NCBI RefSeq assembly: GCF_004217445.1
Contig: NZ_SHKX01000013.1
Span: 434,001 to 498,000, forward strand
Length of the DNA stretch: 64,000 nt
Direction of reading: 5' to 3'
Origin: Fluviicoccus keumensis
Lineage (GTDB): Bacteria > Pseudomonadota > Gammaproteobacteria > Pseudomonadales > Moraxellaceae
The number at the start of each line of letters is the position of its first letter. Position 1 is the stretch's first letter. A program made the position numbers and the translations under genes. Positions 1 to 8,140 of this stretch are shown one piece after another. The notes beneath the pieces are model-generated. The model saw nothing but the letters and a program-made list of their open reading frames with translations, did not search any database and was not told the DNA's origin.

Positions 1-139
1 CCAGCCCGCCCAGCCGCTCGCGCGGCGCGCGCTCCAGCAAGGTGACGCGGCGACCCTGGTCCAGCAGTTCCAGCGCCGTGGTGATGCCGGCAATGCCGCC
101 GCCGGCGATGACGATCTCGGTTTCCAGCGCGGCGGACAT
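1..139 (-). CDS. FAD-dependent oxidoreductase, N-terminal fragment (cut by window edge)
   Basis: Only the first 46 codons lie in the window; the gene continues beyond base 1. The protein starts MSAALETEIVIAGGGIAGIT, a Rossmann dinucleotide-binding motif (GGGIAG) after a short beta strand. A second strand ends in the acidic residue of LLER, which normally binds the ribose of FAD, and a GG follows soon after. This pattern fits flavoprotein dehydrogenases of the fumarate reductase/ketosteroid dehydrogenase type, but substrate cannot be judged from so little. A GGAGG sits six bases before the ATG, so the start is well supported. The DGC-domain gene upstream is on the same strand, 126 bases away. 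Confidence 0.7.
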   Translation of the reverse strand, partial: MSAALETEIVIAGGGIAGITTALELLDQGRRVTLLERAPRERLGGL

Positions 140-265
140 GATGGGCCTCCGGGTTCAGGATGGGGGCGGTGTCCCCCGGACATGAACGGATGGTGCGCCT
201 GCCCGGCCGGGACGGTCTGTCGGGTAAGTGACAATCGCGGCTAAATCCATAATTTTTATGTGTGA

Positions 266-643
266 TTAGGCCACCGCCTGCTTCCCATCCCCCAGCACAT
301 CCCGGATCTCCGCAAACACCGCATCGGCCACGCTTTCGTTGCATTCCTCGCCATAACGCTTGCGCACCCCATATTCACTCAGCGTCAGGTGCACATCCGG
401 CTTCAGGCCGTGCTGCGCCAGACAGCCTTTGACGCAATGCAGCGCGCAGCCGTCCAGCGCCACGATCAAGCGCCCCGACTTCGCCTTGTTGACCAGCGCG
501 GGCACATGGCCGCCGACACCGGCAATGCAGGACATTTCCGCCAGAGACGCGCGGTCCAGCCGCAACGCCAGCGAATTGGCCAGCTGCGCCACGTTGGAGC
601 AGCCGGAACAGGAATACACCAGGGGCAGGTGATGATCGGTCAT
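266..643 (-). CDS. DGC-domain putative zinc-binding protein
   Basis: The 125-residue product carries the features of the DGC family: CSGC at residues 12-15, a Cys at 39 in MSCIAGVGG, and the Asp-Gly-Cys signature at 64-66, followed by Cys70 and Cys74. Six well-placed cysteines suggest metal binding; the family has no firmly known biochemical role. GGAGG precedes the ATG at a good distance. The gene is divergent from the ATP-cone gene, and the 14-bp FNR/DNR box between them suggests induction when oxygen is low. The link to anaerobic metabolism is inferred from context. Confidence 0.8.
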   Translation of the reverse strand: MTDHHLPLVYSCSGCSNVAQLANSLALRLDRASLAEMSCIAGVGGHVPALVNKAKSGRLIVALDGCALHCVKGCLAQHGLKPDVHLTLSEYGVRKRYGEECNESVADAVFAEIRDVLGDGKQAVA

Positions 644-714
644 GACAGCCTCCGCAACCGTCCGGGACAGGGACGTTCGACCTGCCAGTGTGCCGGGATG
701 CCGCCGTTCTACCC

Positions 715-728
715 TTGACCATCATCAA
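715..728. promoter_or_regulatory. FNR/ANR/DNR box
   Basis: TTGAC-CATC-ATCAA matches the FNR/DNR consensus TTGAT-N4-ATCAA at nine of ten half-site positions. It lies in the divergent intergenic region, 71 bases upstream of the DGC gene start and 76 upstream of the preferred ATP-cone start, so it could serve either promoter. A Dnr-like regulator is encoded at 14873-15589. Confidence 0.7.
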
Positions 729-804
729 GTTGATCGACCGTCAGCTGCGCTAAAGTGAACCGGCCTCCGGCAAAACAACAATGACGGCTTCAGGAGCAGA
801 CATC

Positions 805-1122
805 ATGACCACCCCCGCCATCCGCCTCGGTCCCAGCACGCTGCGCAAACGCAACGGCGACACCGCTGCTTTTGACCTCAACAAGATTGAACGCGCCATC
901 ACCGCCGCCGGGGAAGGTATTGACGAATTCGGCCCGGCGATGGCGTGGATGCTAGCGCACGCGGTTGAAGTCTATCTGGCCGACCTGAAAGAACTGGACA
1001 CCGCGCAGGTGCAGGACATGGTGGAACAGCAGCTGATGGAAGCCGGTTACTTCCGCACCGCCCGCGCCTTCATCCTGCAACGCGAGCGGCGTCGCGTGGA
1101 ACGGCTGACCGCCGGACTCTGA
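805..1122 (+). CDS. Stand-alone ATP-cone domain protein
   Basis: The 105-residue protein is almost entirely one ATP-cone domain, the ATP/dATP-binding module found at the N terminus of ribonucleotide reductases and in NrdR. Residues such as RKRNGDTAAFDLNKIERAI and the helix ending in ARAFILQRERR match that fold. There is no catalytic domain. The ATG at 781 is in frame, but AGGAG at 792-796 lies eight bases before the ATG at 805, so I prefer 805. Such lone cones often sit near anaerobic ribonucleotide reductase genes, and the FNR/DNR box upstream fits that. A role in nucleotide sensing is inference. Confidence 0.75.
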   Translation: MTTPAIRLGPSTLRKRNGDTAAFDLNKIERAITAAGEGIDEFGPAMAWMLAHAVEVYLADLKELDTAQVQDMVEQQLMEAGYFRTARAFILQRERRRVERLTAGL

Positions 1123-1146
1123 CTCCGTCTTCTCAGGGCCGCCGCC

Positions 1147-2628
1147 TCAACGGCGCGGCGCGCCCGGCAGCCCCAGTTCCCGCCAGTAGGCATCCACCTT
1201 GCGCACAATCTCCGGCGAACGCTCGATCGGCCGTCCCCAGTCGCGCTCCGTTTCCCCCGGCCATTTGTTCGTCGCATCGAAACCCATCTTCGACCCCAGC
1301 CCGGCCACCGGCGAGGCGAAATCCAGGTAATCGATCGGCGTGCCGGTGACACTCATGGTGTCACGCACCGGGTCCATGCGCGTGGTCATCGCCCAGATCA
1401 CGTCATCCCAGCTGCGCACGTTGATGTCGGCGTCGGTGACGATCAGGAATTTGGTGTAGGTGAACTGGCGCAGGAAGGACCAGATGCCCATCATCACCCG
1501 CCGCGCGTGGCCCGCGTACTGCTTGCGGATGCTGATGATCGCCAGCCGGTAGGAACAGCCCTCCGGCGGCAGCCAGAAATCGACAATCTCCGGGAACTGC
1601 TGCTGCAGCAGCGGCACCAGCAGCTCGTTCATCGCCGCGCCCAATACCGAGGGCTCGTCGGGCGGACGGCCGGTGTAGGTGCTGTGGTAGATGGCGTCAC
1701 GGCGCATCGTCATGCGCTCGACCGTGAAGACCGGGAATTCCGCCACCTCGTTGTAGTAGCCGGTATGGTCGCCGTAGGGGCCTTCCGGGGCGGTGTCGCC
1801 GGGACGGATGAAGCCTTCGAGCACGATCTCGGCCTGGGCGGGCACTTGCAGGTCGTGGGTCAGGCAGTCGCTGAGCACGGTCTTGCCGCCGCGCAACAAT
1901 CCGGCGAAAGCGAATTCCGACATGGTGTCCGGGATCGGTGTCACCGCCGCCAGCATCGTCGCCGGGTCGGCTCCGATCGCCACCGCCACCGGGAAAGGCT
2001 TGCCGGGATGTCGCGCCTGCCACGCCTGATAATCCAGCGCGCCGCCGCGATGCGACAGCCAGCGCATGATCAGCCGGTTGCGCCCCAGCAATTGCATGCG
2101 GTAGATGCCGACGTTCAGCCGCGGCTTCTCCGGCCCGCGCGTGATCACCAGCGGCCAGGTCACCAGCGGCGCGGCGTCATCCGGCCAGCAGGTCTGGATC
2201 GGCAGCAGGTTCAGATCCACCTCAGCCCCCGCCAGCACCCGTTCCTGACAGGGCGCGCGCCCGGTCTGCTTCGGCGACATGTTCAGCACCTGTTTCACCA
2301 TCGGCAAATGGCTGAACAGGCTGGCCGCGTCGTTCACCTGTTGCGGGTCCTTCAATTTCGCCAGCGTCTCGCCCAGCCCGCGCAGGGCGGCCGGACTTTC
2401 CAGCCCCAGTCCCCAGGCAATGCGCTGCGACGTGCCGAAAAGGTTGGCCAGCACCGGCAGTGCATAGCCCTTGGGTTTCTCGAACAGCAGCGCCGGACCG
2501 TGCGCGCGCAGCACGCGGTCGGCAATCTCGGTCATTTCCAGATGCGGGTCGATCTCGCGGGTAATGCGGCGCAGCTCGCCGCGCTGTTCGAGGAAGGTGA
2601 GGAATTGACGGAGGTCGTGGAATTTCAT
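1147..2628 (-). CDS. ubiD: UbiD, 4-hydroxy-3-polyprenylbenzoate decarboxylase
   Basis: The protein decarboxylates polyprenyl-hydroxybenzoate in ubiquinone synthesis, using the prenylated flavin cofactor made by UbiX. At 493 residues it has the usual length of bacterial UbiD. It begins MKFHDLRQFLTFLEQRGEL and carries family blocks such as PEGPYGDHTGYYN, STYTGRPPDEPSVLG, LIVTDADINVRSWDDV and FASPVAGLGSKMGFDATNKW. It is divergent from ubiX, with a palindromic repeat between the two. No strong ribosome site is visible, but the family N terminus supports this start. Confidence 0.95.
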   Translation of the reverse strand: MKFHDLRQFLTFLEQRGELRRITREIDPHLEMTEIADRVLRAHGPALLFEKPKGYALPVLANLFGTSQRIAWGLGLESPAALRGLGETLAKLKDPQQVNDAASLFSHLPMVKQVLNMSPKQTGRAPCQERVLAGAEVDLNLLPIQTCWPDDAAPLVTWPLVITRGPEKPRLNVGIYRMQLLGRNRLIMRWLSHRGGALDYQAWQARHPGKPFPVAVAIGADPATMLAAVTPIPDTMSEFAFAGLLRGGKTVLSDCLTHDLQVPAQAEIVLEGFIRPGDTAPEGPYGDHTGYYNEVAEFPVFTVERMTMRRDAIYHSTYTGRPPDEPSVLGAAMNELLVPLLQQQFPEIVDFWLPPEGCSYRLAIISIRKQYAGHARRVMMGIWSFLRQFTYTKFLIVTDADINVRSWDDVIWAMTTRMDPVRDTMSVTGTPIDYLDFASPVAGLGSKMGFDATNKWPGETERDWGRPIERSPEIVRKVDAYWRELGLPGAPRR

Positions 2629-2650
2629 GGATTTCAGCCCCTTAATGGAA

Positions 2651-2773
2651 GTCCCCTCTCCCCTTGGGGGAGAGGGTTAGGGAGAGGGGTGCGGCGGTGG
2701 TGCCTGAACTGGCGTTGTGTTCGGGCGACTTTCCGCACCCCTCTCCCCGGCCCTCTCCCCCAAGGGGAGAGGG
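2651..2773. repeat. GC-rich inverted repeat between ubiD and ubiX
   Basis: Two arms of about 40 bases (2651-2694 and 2733-2773) are imperfect reverse complements built from runs like CCCCTCTCCCCTTGGGG, and each arm is itself partly palindromic. They flank about 38 unrelated bases. The unit would form a long stem in RNA or single-stranded DNA. This is a dispersed intergenic repeat rather than a gene, although it can be translated in several frames. Confidence 0.75.
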
Positions 2774-2797
2774 AGTACAAGTCACGGAGTTTGCCCC

Positions 2798-3397
2798 ATG
2801 CCCCACCGCCTCACCCTCGCCCTTACCGGCGCCTCCGGCATGCCCTACGCCCTCGGCCTGTTGAAGGCGCTGGTGGCCCGACGCCAGGCGGTGACACTGC
2901 TGCTGTCCGACGCCGCTCGTGAGGTACTGCGGCTGGAACACGATCTGGTGATTCCCGCCGATCTCGCCGCTGCCGAAGCCCGCTTCCGTGACCTGTCCGG
3001 CGACCGCGACGGTTTGATCCGCCTCTACGCCAATCACGACTGGAGCTGCGCCGCCGCGTCCGGTTCCGGCGCGCCGCGACGCATGGTGATCTGCCCGTGC
3101 AGCATGGGCACGCTGGCGGCGGTGGCAACCGGCCTCAGCAACAACCTGATCGAGCGCGCCGCCGACGTGGCGATCAAGGAAGGCCACCGGCTGGTGCTGT
3201 TGCCGCGCGAGATGCCGTTTTCCGCGATCCACCTGCAACACATGCTGACGCTGGCGAAGCTGGGCGTGACGGTGATGCCGCCCTGCCCCAGTTTTTATCA
3301 CCGCCCGACGGATCTCGACGGGCTGGTGGCATTCGTGGTGGACCGGGTGTTGAAGCAGGTGGGGCTGGAGGGGGATGGGACACCTTGGGGTCGCTGA
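2798..3397 (+). CDS. ubiX: UbiX, flavin prenyltransferase
   Basis: UbiX joins dimethylallyl phosphate to reduced FMN to make the prenyl-FMN that UbiD needs. The 199-residue protein begins MPHRLTLALTGASGMPYALG, with the GASG flavin-binding turn of the family. It continues with CPCSMGTLAAVATGLSNNLIERAADV and LLPREMPFSAIHLQHMLTLAKLG. The frame is open upstream, but that part is repeat DNA. CACGGAG eight bases before 2798 and the conserved N terminus fix the start. Its pairing with ubiD supports a ubiquinone role. Confidence 0.93.
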   Translation: MPHRLTLALTGASGMPYALGLLKALVARRQAVTLLLSDAAREVLRLEHDLVIPADLAAAEARFRDLSGDRDGLIRLYANHDWSCAAASGSGAPRRMVICPCSMGTLAAVATGLSNNLIERAADVAIKEGHRLVLLPREMPFSAIHLQHMLTLAKLGVTVMPPCPSFYHRPTDLDGLVAFVVDRVLKQVGLEGDGTPWGR

Positions 3398-3401
3398 TGT
3401 C

Positions 3402-3557
3402 TTTCCCTCCTACGCAGTAGGGGGGAGGCCCGCAGGGGCCGGGGGGGTCAACGGCGGTCCGCTGAACATCCCTTACGAAACTTAGGTAATGTTCCCACCA
3501 CCTCCCGCAACCCCCCTGCCGCCTTCGCGGCTCCCCCCTGTTCCACAGGGGGGAAGG
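3402..3557. repeat. Pair of inverted GC-rich repeat units
   Basis: Unit 3402-3449 and unit 3508-3557 face each other; each has C-runs and G-runs folding on themselves, for example CCCCCTGTTCCACAGGGGGG at the right end. The same two-unit arrangement follows rsmB at 27388-27534. It lies between the convergent ubiX and ubiT genes, where it might also act as a bidirectional transcription barrier. That role is inference, because no U-run follows. Confidence 0.6.
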
Positions 3558-3564
3558 ATTTCAG

Positions 3565-4098
3565 CTACCACACCACCCACCTTTCCCCCTTCCGCCCCCG
3601 CAACAATCCCCCCACCATCCCCGCCACCCGCCACGGCGAAAACTCGCGCGCGCCCAACGCCGACAAATCCACCGAGTCCAGCAGGTTGCGCACCAGCAGT
3701 CCCAGCGCGGTATCCCCTTCCATCACCAGCCGGCGGCTGAAGAACAGCGTGTCCGAATCCTCGGTGCGCGCCGCCATCGCCAGGAAGTCCGCCTTGCCGG
3801 CGCGGATCGTCACTTCCGGATTCGCCGACGGCAGATGCGGCGGCACGAAACCCTTGGCGGTCAGCAGCAGCGCCAGTTCCATGCCCAGGTCGGTCACCAC
3901 CAGCCGCACCTGACGGCCGGTCAGCTCCGGCGGAATGGCCGACATCCCGGATTCACCCAGCGCCAGGTTCAGCGCCGTGGCCAGCGCCAGCGACGGCGGG
4001 AACTGCGGCAGCCGGAACAGGAAACGGGTCAGCGGCGGCGGCACGTTGACGGCGGAGGCGGCCTGCACGGCGCGCGCGGACAGCGGGCGGCGGTTCAT
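3565..4098 (-). CDS. ubiT: UbiT, SCP2-domain ubiquinone accessory factor
   Basis: The 177-residue protein has the layout of UbiT (formerly YhbT): a short N-terminal part, then an SCP2-type lipid-binding domain from about residue 40 (LALNLALGESGM, VRLVVTDLGMELALLL). In known systems UbiT is needed for ubiquinone synthesis without oxygen, probably by carrying the hydrophobic intermediates. It is the last gene of the radical SAM-ubiU-ubiV-ubiT operon, and its ATG overlaps the ubiV stop (ATGA), which points to coupled translation. Confidence 0.88.
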   Translation of the reverse strand: MNRRPLSARAVQAASAVNVPPPLTRFLFRLPQFPPSLALATALNLALGESGMSAIPPELTGRQVRLVVTDLGMELALLLTAKGFVPPHLPSANPEVTIRAGKADFLAMAARTEDSDTLFFSRRLVMEGDTALGLLVRNLLDSVDLSALGAREFSPWRVAGMVGGLLRGRKGERWVVW

Positions 4099-5021
4099 CC
4101 GTAGACACTCTGGGCGCTGCGGTGGAACACCAGATCCAGCCCCGGCTTGCCGTGCAGGTAGCCGTTGCAGGGTTCGGCGCTGCGCAGGCGGTCGGCGCGG
4201 CGGAAGGCGTCATGCGGGGCCAGCAGGCCGTCCAGCACGTCACGGAACAGCTGGATCACTTCAGCCGTATGCGCCGCCTGCGGGCTGATGCGCAGTACGT
4301 TCACGCCCAGCCGCAGCAACTCGGGAATATCGGCGAGGAAATCGCAGGACTTCACCGATTGCGTCTGGATGCCGTTCAGCACCAGGAAGGGCTCGTCTTC
4401 CTGCGTGCGCATTTCCAGCCCGTCCGGGTAGTCGCGGCAGACAAACTGGCAGCCGTCCTTCTGGCGGTTGAAATGGCGGGCCGTAAAGCAGCGCGCCGAA
4501 TAGGCCAGCGGCATGCGGCCGAAGGCGAAGACCTCGGTTTCTATCCCCCCGGCCACCGACTCGGCCAGCAGGCCCAATTGATCCGCATCCAGTTCCACCG
4601 AAGCTACCCAGCGCCGCGCGCCCAAACTTGCCATCAATGCCAGCGAGTCCTCGTTGTAGAGGTTCAGCGTCATCCCGGCGACAAAGCCGCCCTCCGCCCG
4701 CTGCACCAGGTTGACGGCGGTCATGTCGTTGGCTTCCAGCCCTGACGAGGCCGCCAGCAGCGCCTTCAGCCGCCGCACGTCGCTTTCCGATTCCAGCAGC
4801 ACCTGGCTGGAAAACACCACTTCCTTCCCCGCCTCGCGCAGGCGCTGGCCAATGCCGATCCAGTCGTCCAGTTCCAGCTCGTGGCGGCGGGCGCAGACGG
4901 TTTCGCCGAGATAGACGATGTCCACCGGGGCCAAGGCCATCTCGTCATAGAAATCGAGAATCTGTTGTCGCGGCCAGTAGTAGAGCAAGGGGCCCAGCGA
5001 CAGGCGGGCGGATGCGGTCAT
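4095..5021 (-). CDS. ubiV: UbiV, oxygen-independent ubiquinone hydroxylation subunit
   Basis: UbiV is a U32-family protein that pairs with UbiU and binds a [4Fe-4S] cluster; together they hydroxylate ubiquinone precursors without O2. Counting from the second ATG, Cys43, Cys178, Cys191 and Cys195 keep the 13 and 4 spacing of the last three cluster ligands of E. coli UbiV. An ATG lies two codons upstream, but GGAG is seven bases before 5021, so this start is preferred. The 308-residue length is normal. Eight to fourteen bases separate it from ubiU. Confidence 0.93.
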   Translation of the reverse strand: MTASARLSLGPLLYYWPRQQILDFYDEMALAPVDIVYLGETVCARRHELELDDWIGIGQRLREAGKEVVFSSQVLLESESDVRRLKALLAASSGLEANDMTAVNLVQRAEGGFVAGMTLNLYNEDSLALMASLGARRWVASVELDADQLGLLAESVAGGIETEVFAFGRMPLAYSARCFTARHFNRQKDGCQFVCRDYPDGLEMRTQEDEPFLVLNGIQTQSVKSCDFLADIPELLRLGVNVLRISPQAAHTAEVIQLFRDVLDGLLAPHDAFRRADRLRSAEPCNGYLHGKPGLDLVFHRSAQSVYG

Positions 5022-5034
5022 GGTCATACTCCGG

Positions 5035-6045
5035 TTATTTCCAGGGACGGTGATAGGCCCCCAGCGTGTGCTGGCTGCCTTCCGAAAGCCGGTCCAGATC
5101 CGTGGTCCAGTCGCTGCGCACGATGTAGCGCTCGCGGTCGCGCAAGGCGTGATCCATGGCCTGCCGCCAGGTGCGGGCGACGGTGGCGATGTAGGCCGGA
5201 CTGCGCTGGCGGCCCTCGATCTTGATCGCCTTCACCCCCATGCCGATCAGCTTCGGCAGCAATTCCAGCGTGTTCAGGCTGGTGGGTTCCTCAATGGCGT
5301 AATAGGTGTCGTCGTGGACCTTGAAACGGCCCTTGCACAGCGTCGGGTACCCGGCCTTCTCGCCCTCGCCGAAACGGTCGATCAGCACGCCGTTCAGCCG
5401 CGTTTCCAGCCCGGCGGGGCCGTGGTCCCAGCGCACGGCAGGCGCGGGCGAGCAGGCGCCATGGTTGTTGGGCGAATCGCCGGTGGCGTAGGACGACAGC
5501 AGGCAGCGTCCTTCCACCATCACGCACAGGCTGCCGAAACCGAAGACCTCGATCTCCACCGGCGTCTGCCGCAGCACGGCGGCAATCTGCCCCAGCGACA
5601 GCACGCGAGGCAGCACCGCGCGGGCAATGCCGAACTGCTGGTAATAGAAGTCCAGCGCCCCGGCGGTGGTGGCCGAGCCCTGCACCGACAGGTGCAGCCG
5701 TGCATCCGGATACTGGCGGCGGGCGTATTGCAGCAAACCGAGATCGGCAATGATCAGCGCATCCACCCCCGCCGCCATCGCCCGGTCCAGCGACGACCGC
5801 CAGCGACCCATGCCGCCCGCCTGCGGGTAGGTGTTCAGCGCGGTGAAGACCTGCTTGCCGCGCGCATGGGCGTAATCCACCGCCTGCCGCAGCGTCGCCT
5901 CGTCGAAATTCAGGCCGGGAAAATTGCGGGCGTTGGTGTCATCGCGGAAGCCGGTATAGACGCAGTCCGCGCCGTTATCCACCGCCGTCTTCAGCGCGGC
6001 CAGCGACCCGGCCGGGCACACCAGTTCAAGCGGCGATGCCGTCAT
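5035..6045 (-). CDS. ubiU: UbiU, oxygen-independent ubiquinone hydroxylation subunit
   Basis: This U32-family protein of 336 residues is the UbiU half of the UbiU-UbiV complex. Cys174, Cys181, Cys198 and Cys237 have exactly the spacing (7, 17, 39) of the four [4Fe-4S] ligands of E. coli UbiU. The N terminus reads LELVCPAGSLAALKTAVDNG, typical for the family. A GTG two codons upstream is possible, but AGGAG lies seven bases before the ATG at 6045. The start overlaps the end of the upstream radical SAM gene by 20 bases, so the genes are very likely co-transcribed. Confidence 0.94.
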   Translation of the reverse strand: MTASPLELVCPAGSLAALKTAVDNGADCVYTGFRDDTNARNFPGLNFDEATLRQAVDYAHARGKQVFTALNTYPQAGGMGRWRSSLDRAMAAGVDALIIADLGLLQYARRQYPDARLHLSVQGSATTAGALDFYYQQFGIARAVLPRVLSLGQIAAVLRQTPVEIEVFGFGSLCVMVEGRCLLSSYATGDSPNNHGACSPAPAVRWDHGPAGLETRLNGVLIDRFGEGEKAGYPTLCKGRFKVHDDTYYAIEEPTSLNTLELLPKLIGMGVKAIKIEGRQRSPAYIATVARTWRQAMDHALRDRERYIVRSDWTTDLDRLSEGSQHTLGAYHRPWK

Positions 6046-6985
6046 GCGCACTCTCCTGACGATAAGGACGACCCAGCGCCGTGCCTTGCGATAACCCGCG
6101 CGCCGCCAGCCCCCGGGTAATGGCGTTGATCACCGGCCACTTGTGCTCGCACCAGGCCGGGGCCAACAAAATGTCGGCGCTCGCCGTGCCGGTCAGGCGG
6201 TGGAACACCACCTCCGGCGGCGTCTGGGCGATCAGGTCGATGCACTGCTCCACATAATCGCTTTCCCGCATCGGCGTGTACTCGCCGCGCTTCCACTGGA
6301 AGGCCAGCATCGTCGCCTTCACCACATGCAGCGGATGCAGCTTCAGGCCGTCGGTGCCAACGTCCAGCACCTGCCGCAGCGTCTCACGCGCATGGTCGGC
6401 GTTCTCGCCCGGCAAGCCGAGGATCAGGTGCGTGCACACCGGCAGCCCGCGCGCCCGCGCCTGCCGCGTGGTTTCCGCGTATTCGGCAAAACCGTGGCCG
6501 CGATTCACCTTCGCCAGCGTCTCGTCGAACGCGCTTTGCAGCCCCAGTTCCAGCCACACCTCGTAGCCCTGGTCGCGGTATCCGGCCAGCAGATCCAGCA
6601 CCTCCAGCGGCACGCAGTCCGGCCGGGTGCCCACGGACAGGCCGATGACATCCGGGTGGGCCAGCGCCTCGTCATAGAGGCGGCGCAGACGATCGATCTC
6701 GGCGTAGGTATTGGTATAGGCCTGGAAATAGGCCATCAGCTTGCGCGCCCCGGTCAGGCGCTGCACCGCCAGCGCCCCGCTGCCAATCTGCTCGCTGACA
6801 CTGCGCGAAGGCTGGCGTTCGGGGGCGAAGGACTCGTTATTGCAGAAAGTACAGCCGCCACGCCCCTTGGTACCGTCGCGGTTGGGGCAGGTAAAACCGA
6901 CATTCAGCGCGACCTTGTGCACGCGGCGGCCGTGACGGGCCTGCAGATCGTGGCCGAAGGTGTGGACGTACTGCGAGAGATCCAT
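6026..6985 (-). CDS. Radical SAM protein of the YhcC/TIGR01212 type
   Basis: The 319-residue protein has the family cluster motif CPNRDG...GGCTFC with Cys33, Cys45 and Cys48, which would hold the SAM-binding [4Fe-4S] cluster. Later blocks include YFQAYTNTYA, SVGTRPDCVP, ELGLQSAFDETL and HLILGLPGE. The reaction of this family is not established to my knowledge. It is the first gene of an operon with ubiU, ubiV and ubiT, which suggests an anaerobic function, but this is inference. The open frame runs farther upstream; MDLSQYVHTFG at 6985 is the conserved start. Confidence 0.88.
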   Translation of the reverse strand: MDLSQYVHTFGHDLQARHGRRVHKVALNVGFTCPNRDGTKGRGGCTFCNNESFAPERQPSRSVSEQIGSGALAVQRLTGARKLMAYFQAYTNTYAEIDRLRRLYDEALAHPDVIGLSVGTRPDCVPLEVLDLLAGYRDQGYEVWLELGLQSAFDETLAKVNRGHGFAEYAETTRQARARGLPVCTHLILGLPGENADHARETLRQVLDVGTDGLKLHPLHVVKATMLAFQWKRGEYTPMRESDYVEQCIDLIAQTPPEVVFHRLTGTASADILLAPAWCEHKWPVINAITRGLAARGLSQGTALGRPYRQESAHDGIAA

Positions 6986-7136
6986 GAGGGCGCGGGACGT
7001 AGGGGAAGTGCGGGGGATTTTAGGCGGGAGGGGACAAGGGAAAAATGACGGAGGACAAGGCGGGGGGAAGGTTGACGACAAGACCAGTCATCTACAGTAT
7101 GAAATTCAACTTTGTTGGGTTTTGGGGTTAAGAGAA

Positions 7137-7532
7137 GTGAATTCAGATATTTGGGGCGTATTTCACGATGGCGCTATCTCGCGTATTTGGGGAAGCATTC
7201 ACAAGACTGTCAATCTTGAAATTGACATCTCCTACTTGCGAAACATGTTTTCCGAGCCAGGGGATAGCTTCTTGATTACGTTGGTTAATTGCTCGCTATT
7301 CAAGTATACCGAATTTGGCTCATTGCCGACCTTTGACCTTCAGGAAATCGCACAACTCAGCCCTGAAATTCTCTATGTGACAAACGAGGATCCACTGGTT
7401 ATCAGTTGCGTCAACGGCACAATGGAGCTCATTTATGAATCCATACTAATCGCATTATCACCGGGGATAAATGTGAGCTACGAAGACCTGACAGATGCCA
7501 ATACAAGATACTGGAACCGCATCAGGACATAG
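7137..7532 (+). CDS. Orphan hypothetical protein in AT-rich DNA
   Basis: I do not recognise this 131-residue protein. From a GTG at 7137 it reads VNSDIWGVFHDGAISRIWGS, then alternating hydrophobic and polar stretches (VNLEIDISYLRNMF, SFLITLVNCSLFKYTEFG) that suggest a small alpha/beta protein without signal peptide or membrane segment. The GTG is preceded by AAGAGAA, a weak ribosome site. Base composition is clearly poorer in G+C than the flanks, a sign of transfer. Size, isolation and composition resemble immunity or cassette genes, but nothing proves it. Confidence 0.5.
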   Translation: MNSDIWGVFHDGAISRIWGSIHKTVNLEIDISYLRNMFSEPGDSFLITLVNCSLFKYTEFGSLPTFDLQEIAQLSPEILYVTNEDPLVISCVNGTMELIYESILIALSPGINVSYEDLTDANTRYWNRIRT

Positions 7533-7650
7533 CCCCCGCCGTCCGCAGCCAACTGTTTGAGCCAACACGCCGGACACCGAAGCACAGGAATCGGAAAGGC
7601 CGCCCGGAGGCATCCCGGCCCGCGAGTTTTGGCGAAGGACACGGTTTTTG

Positions 7651-7678
7651 CTTCCTTTTTGCCAAGACAAAAAGGAAG
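7651..7678. terminator. Perfect 11-bp hairpin, possible terminator
   Basis: CTTCCTTTTTG (7651-7661) and CAAAAAGGAAG (7668-7678) are exact reverse complements around a 6-base loop. A and T runs inside the stem make it a weak bidirectional terminator candidate or a dispersed repeat. The surrounding 7533-7771 stretch holds no convincing gene. Confidence 0.4.
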
Positions 7679-7771
7679 GCCCGCGGCAGGCGGATGCCGG
7701 TCTTAAACCGACTGGACACCCCTCAAAAACCCCCGCATCATCCCCATCACCCCCCCGCCCCGGACCCGGCC

Positions 7772-8131
7772 ATGAACACGGACCGCCACCCCCTCGCCCC
7801 GGCCAGTCTGGCCATCCTGGCCGGCATCGCCCTCTGGGGGCTGACCACCCTCATCACGCACAGACGCGAGCCTTGGGACAACAGCGCCTACTGGCTGTTC
7901 ACCTACCCACTCGCCATCGCCGCCGCCATCCTGCTGAGCCATCGCTATCCGCAACAACCCGCCGTGCTCAGCCTGCTGGTGTTTGAGTCCCAGTTTGTGG
8001 CCATGGCCGTCAACAACCGCGAAATCGGCAACCTGTGGCCCATGGGGATGATGATGTTCGCCGTGATTGCCGTTCCGGCCATCCTTGGCAGCCAATGGGC
8101 CGCCCGCCGCAGCCCGCACCGGCAGGCCTGA
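7772..8131 (+). CDS. Small integral membrane protein, unknown function
   Basis: The 119-residue product starts MNTDRHPLAPASLAILAGI and has about four hydrophobic segments (near residues 10-28, 40-58, 65-80 and 92-108). They are separated by short charged loops such as THRREPWDN and VNNREIGN, and the C-terminal tail is basic. I do not recognise the family. An in-frame ATG exists upstream, but it lies in repeat-like sequence. The gene converges with the PAP2 gene, with nine bases between the stops. Confidence 0.6.
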   Translation: MNTDRHPLAPASLAILAGIALWGLTTLITHRREPWDNSAYWLFTYPLAIAAAILLSHRYPQQPAVLSLLVFESQFVAMAVNNREIGNLWPMGMMMFAVIAVPAILGSQWAARRSPHRQA

Positions 8132-8140
8132 AGCAGCCAT

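Noticed and set aside
5020..6120. A long plus-strand open frame over ubiU
   Set aside because: It is the complement of ubiU, whose four cluster cysteines and family motifs are complete on the other strand.
7109..7115. GTTGGGT before the AT-rich orphan at 7137, similar to an integron core
   Set aside because: A seven-base match occurs by chance, and neither an attC palindrome nor the repeated attI-like element is present there.
7533..7771. Short frames around the hairpin at 7651
   Set aside because: They are translations of repeat-like DNA without ribosome sites or known motifs; I list only the hairpin.
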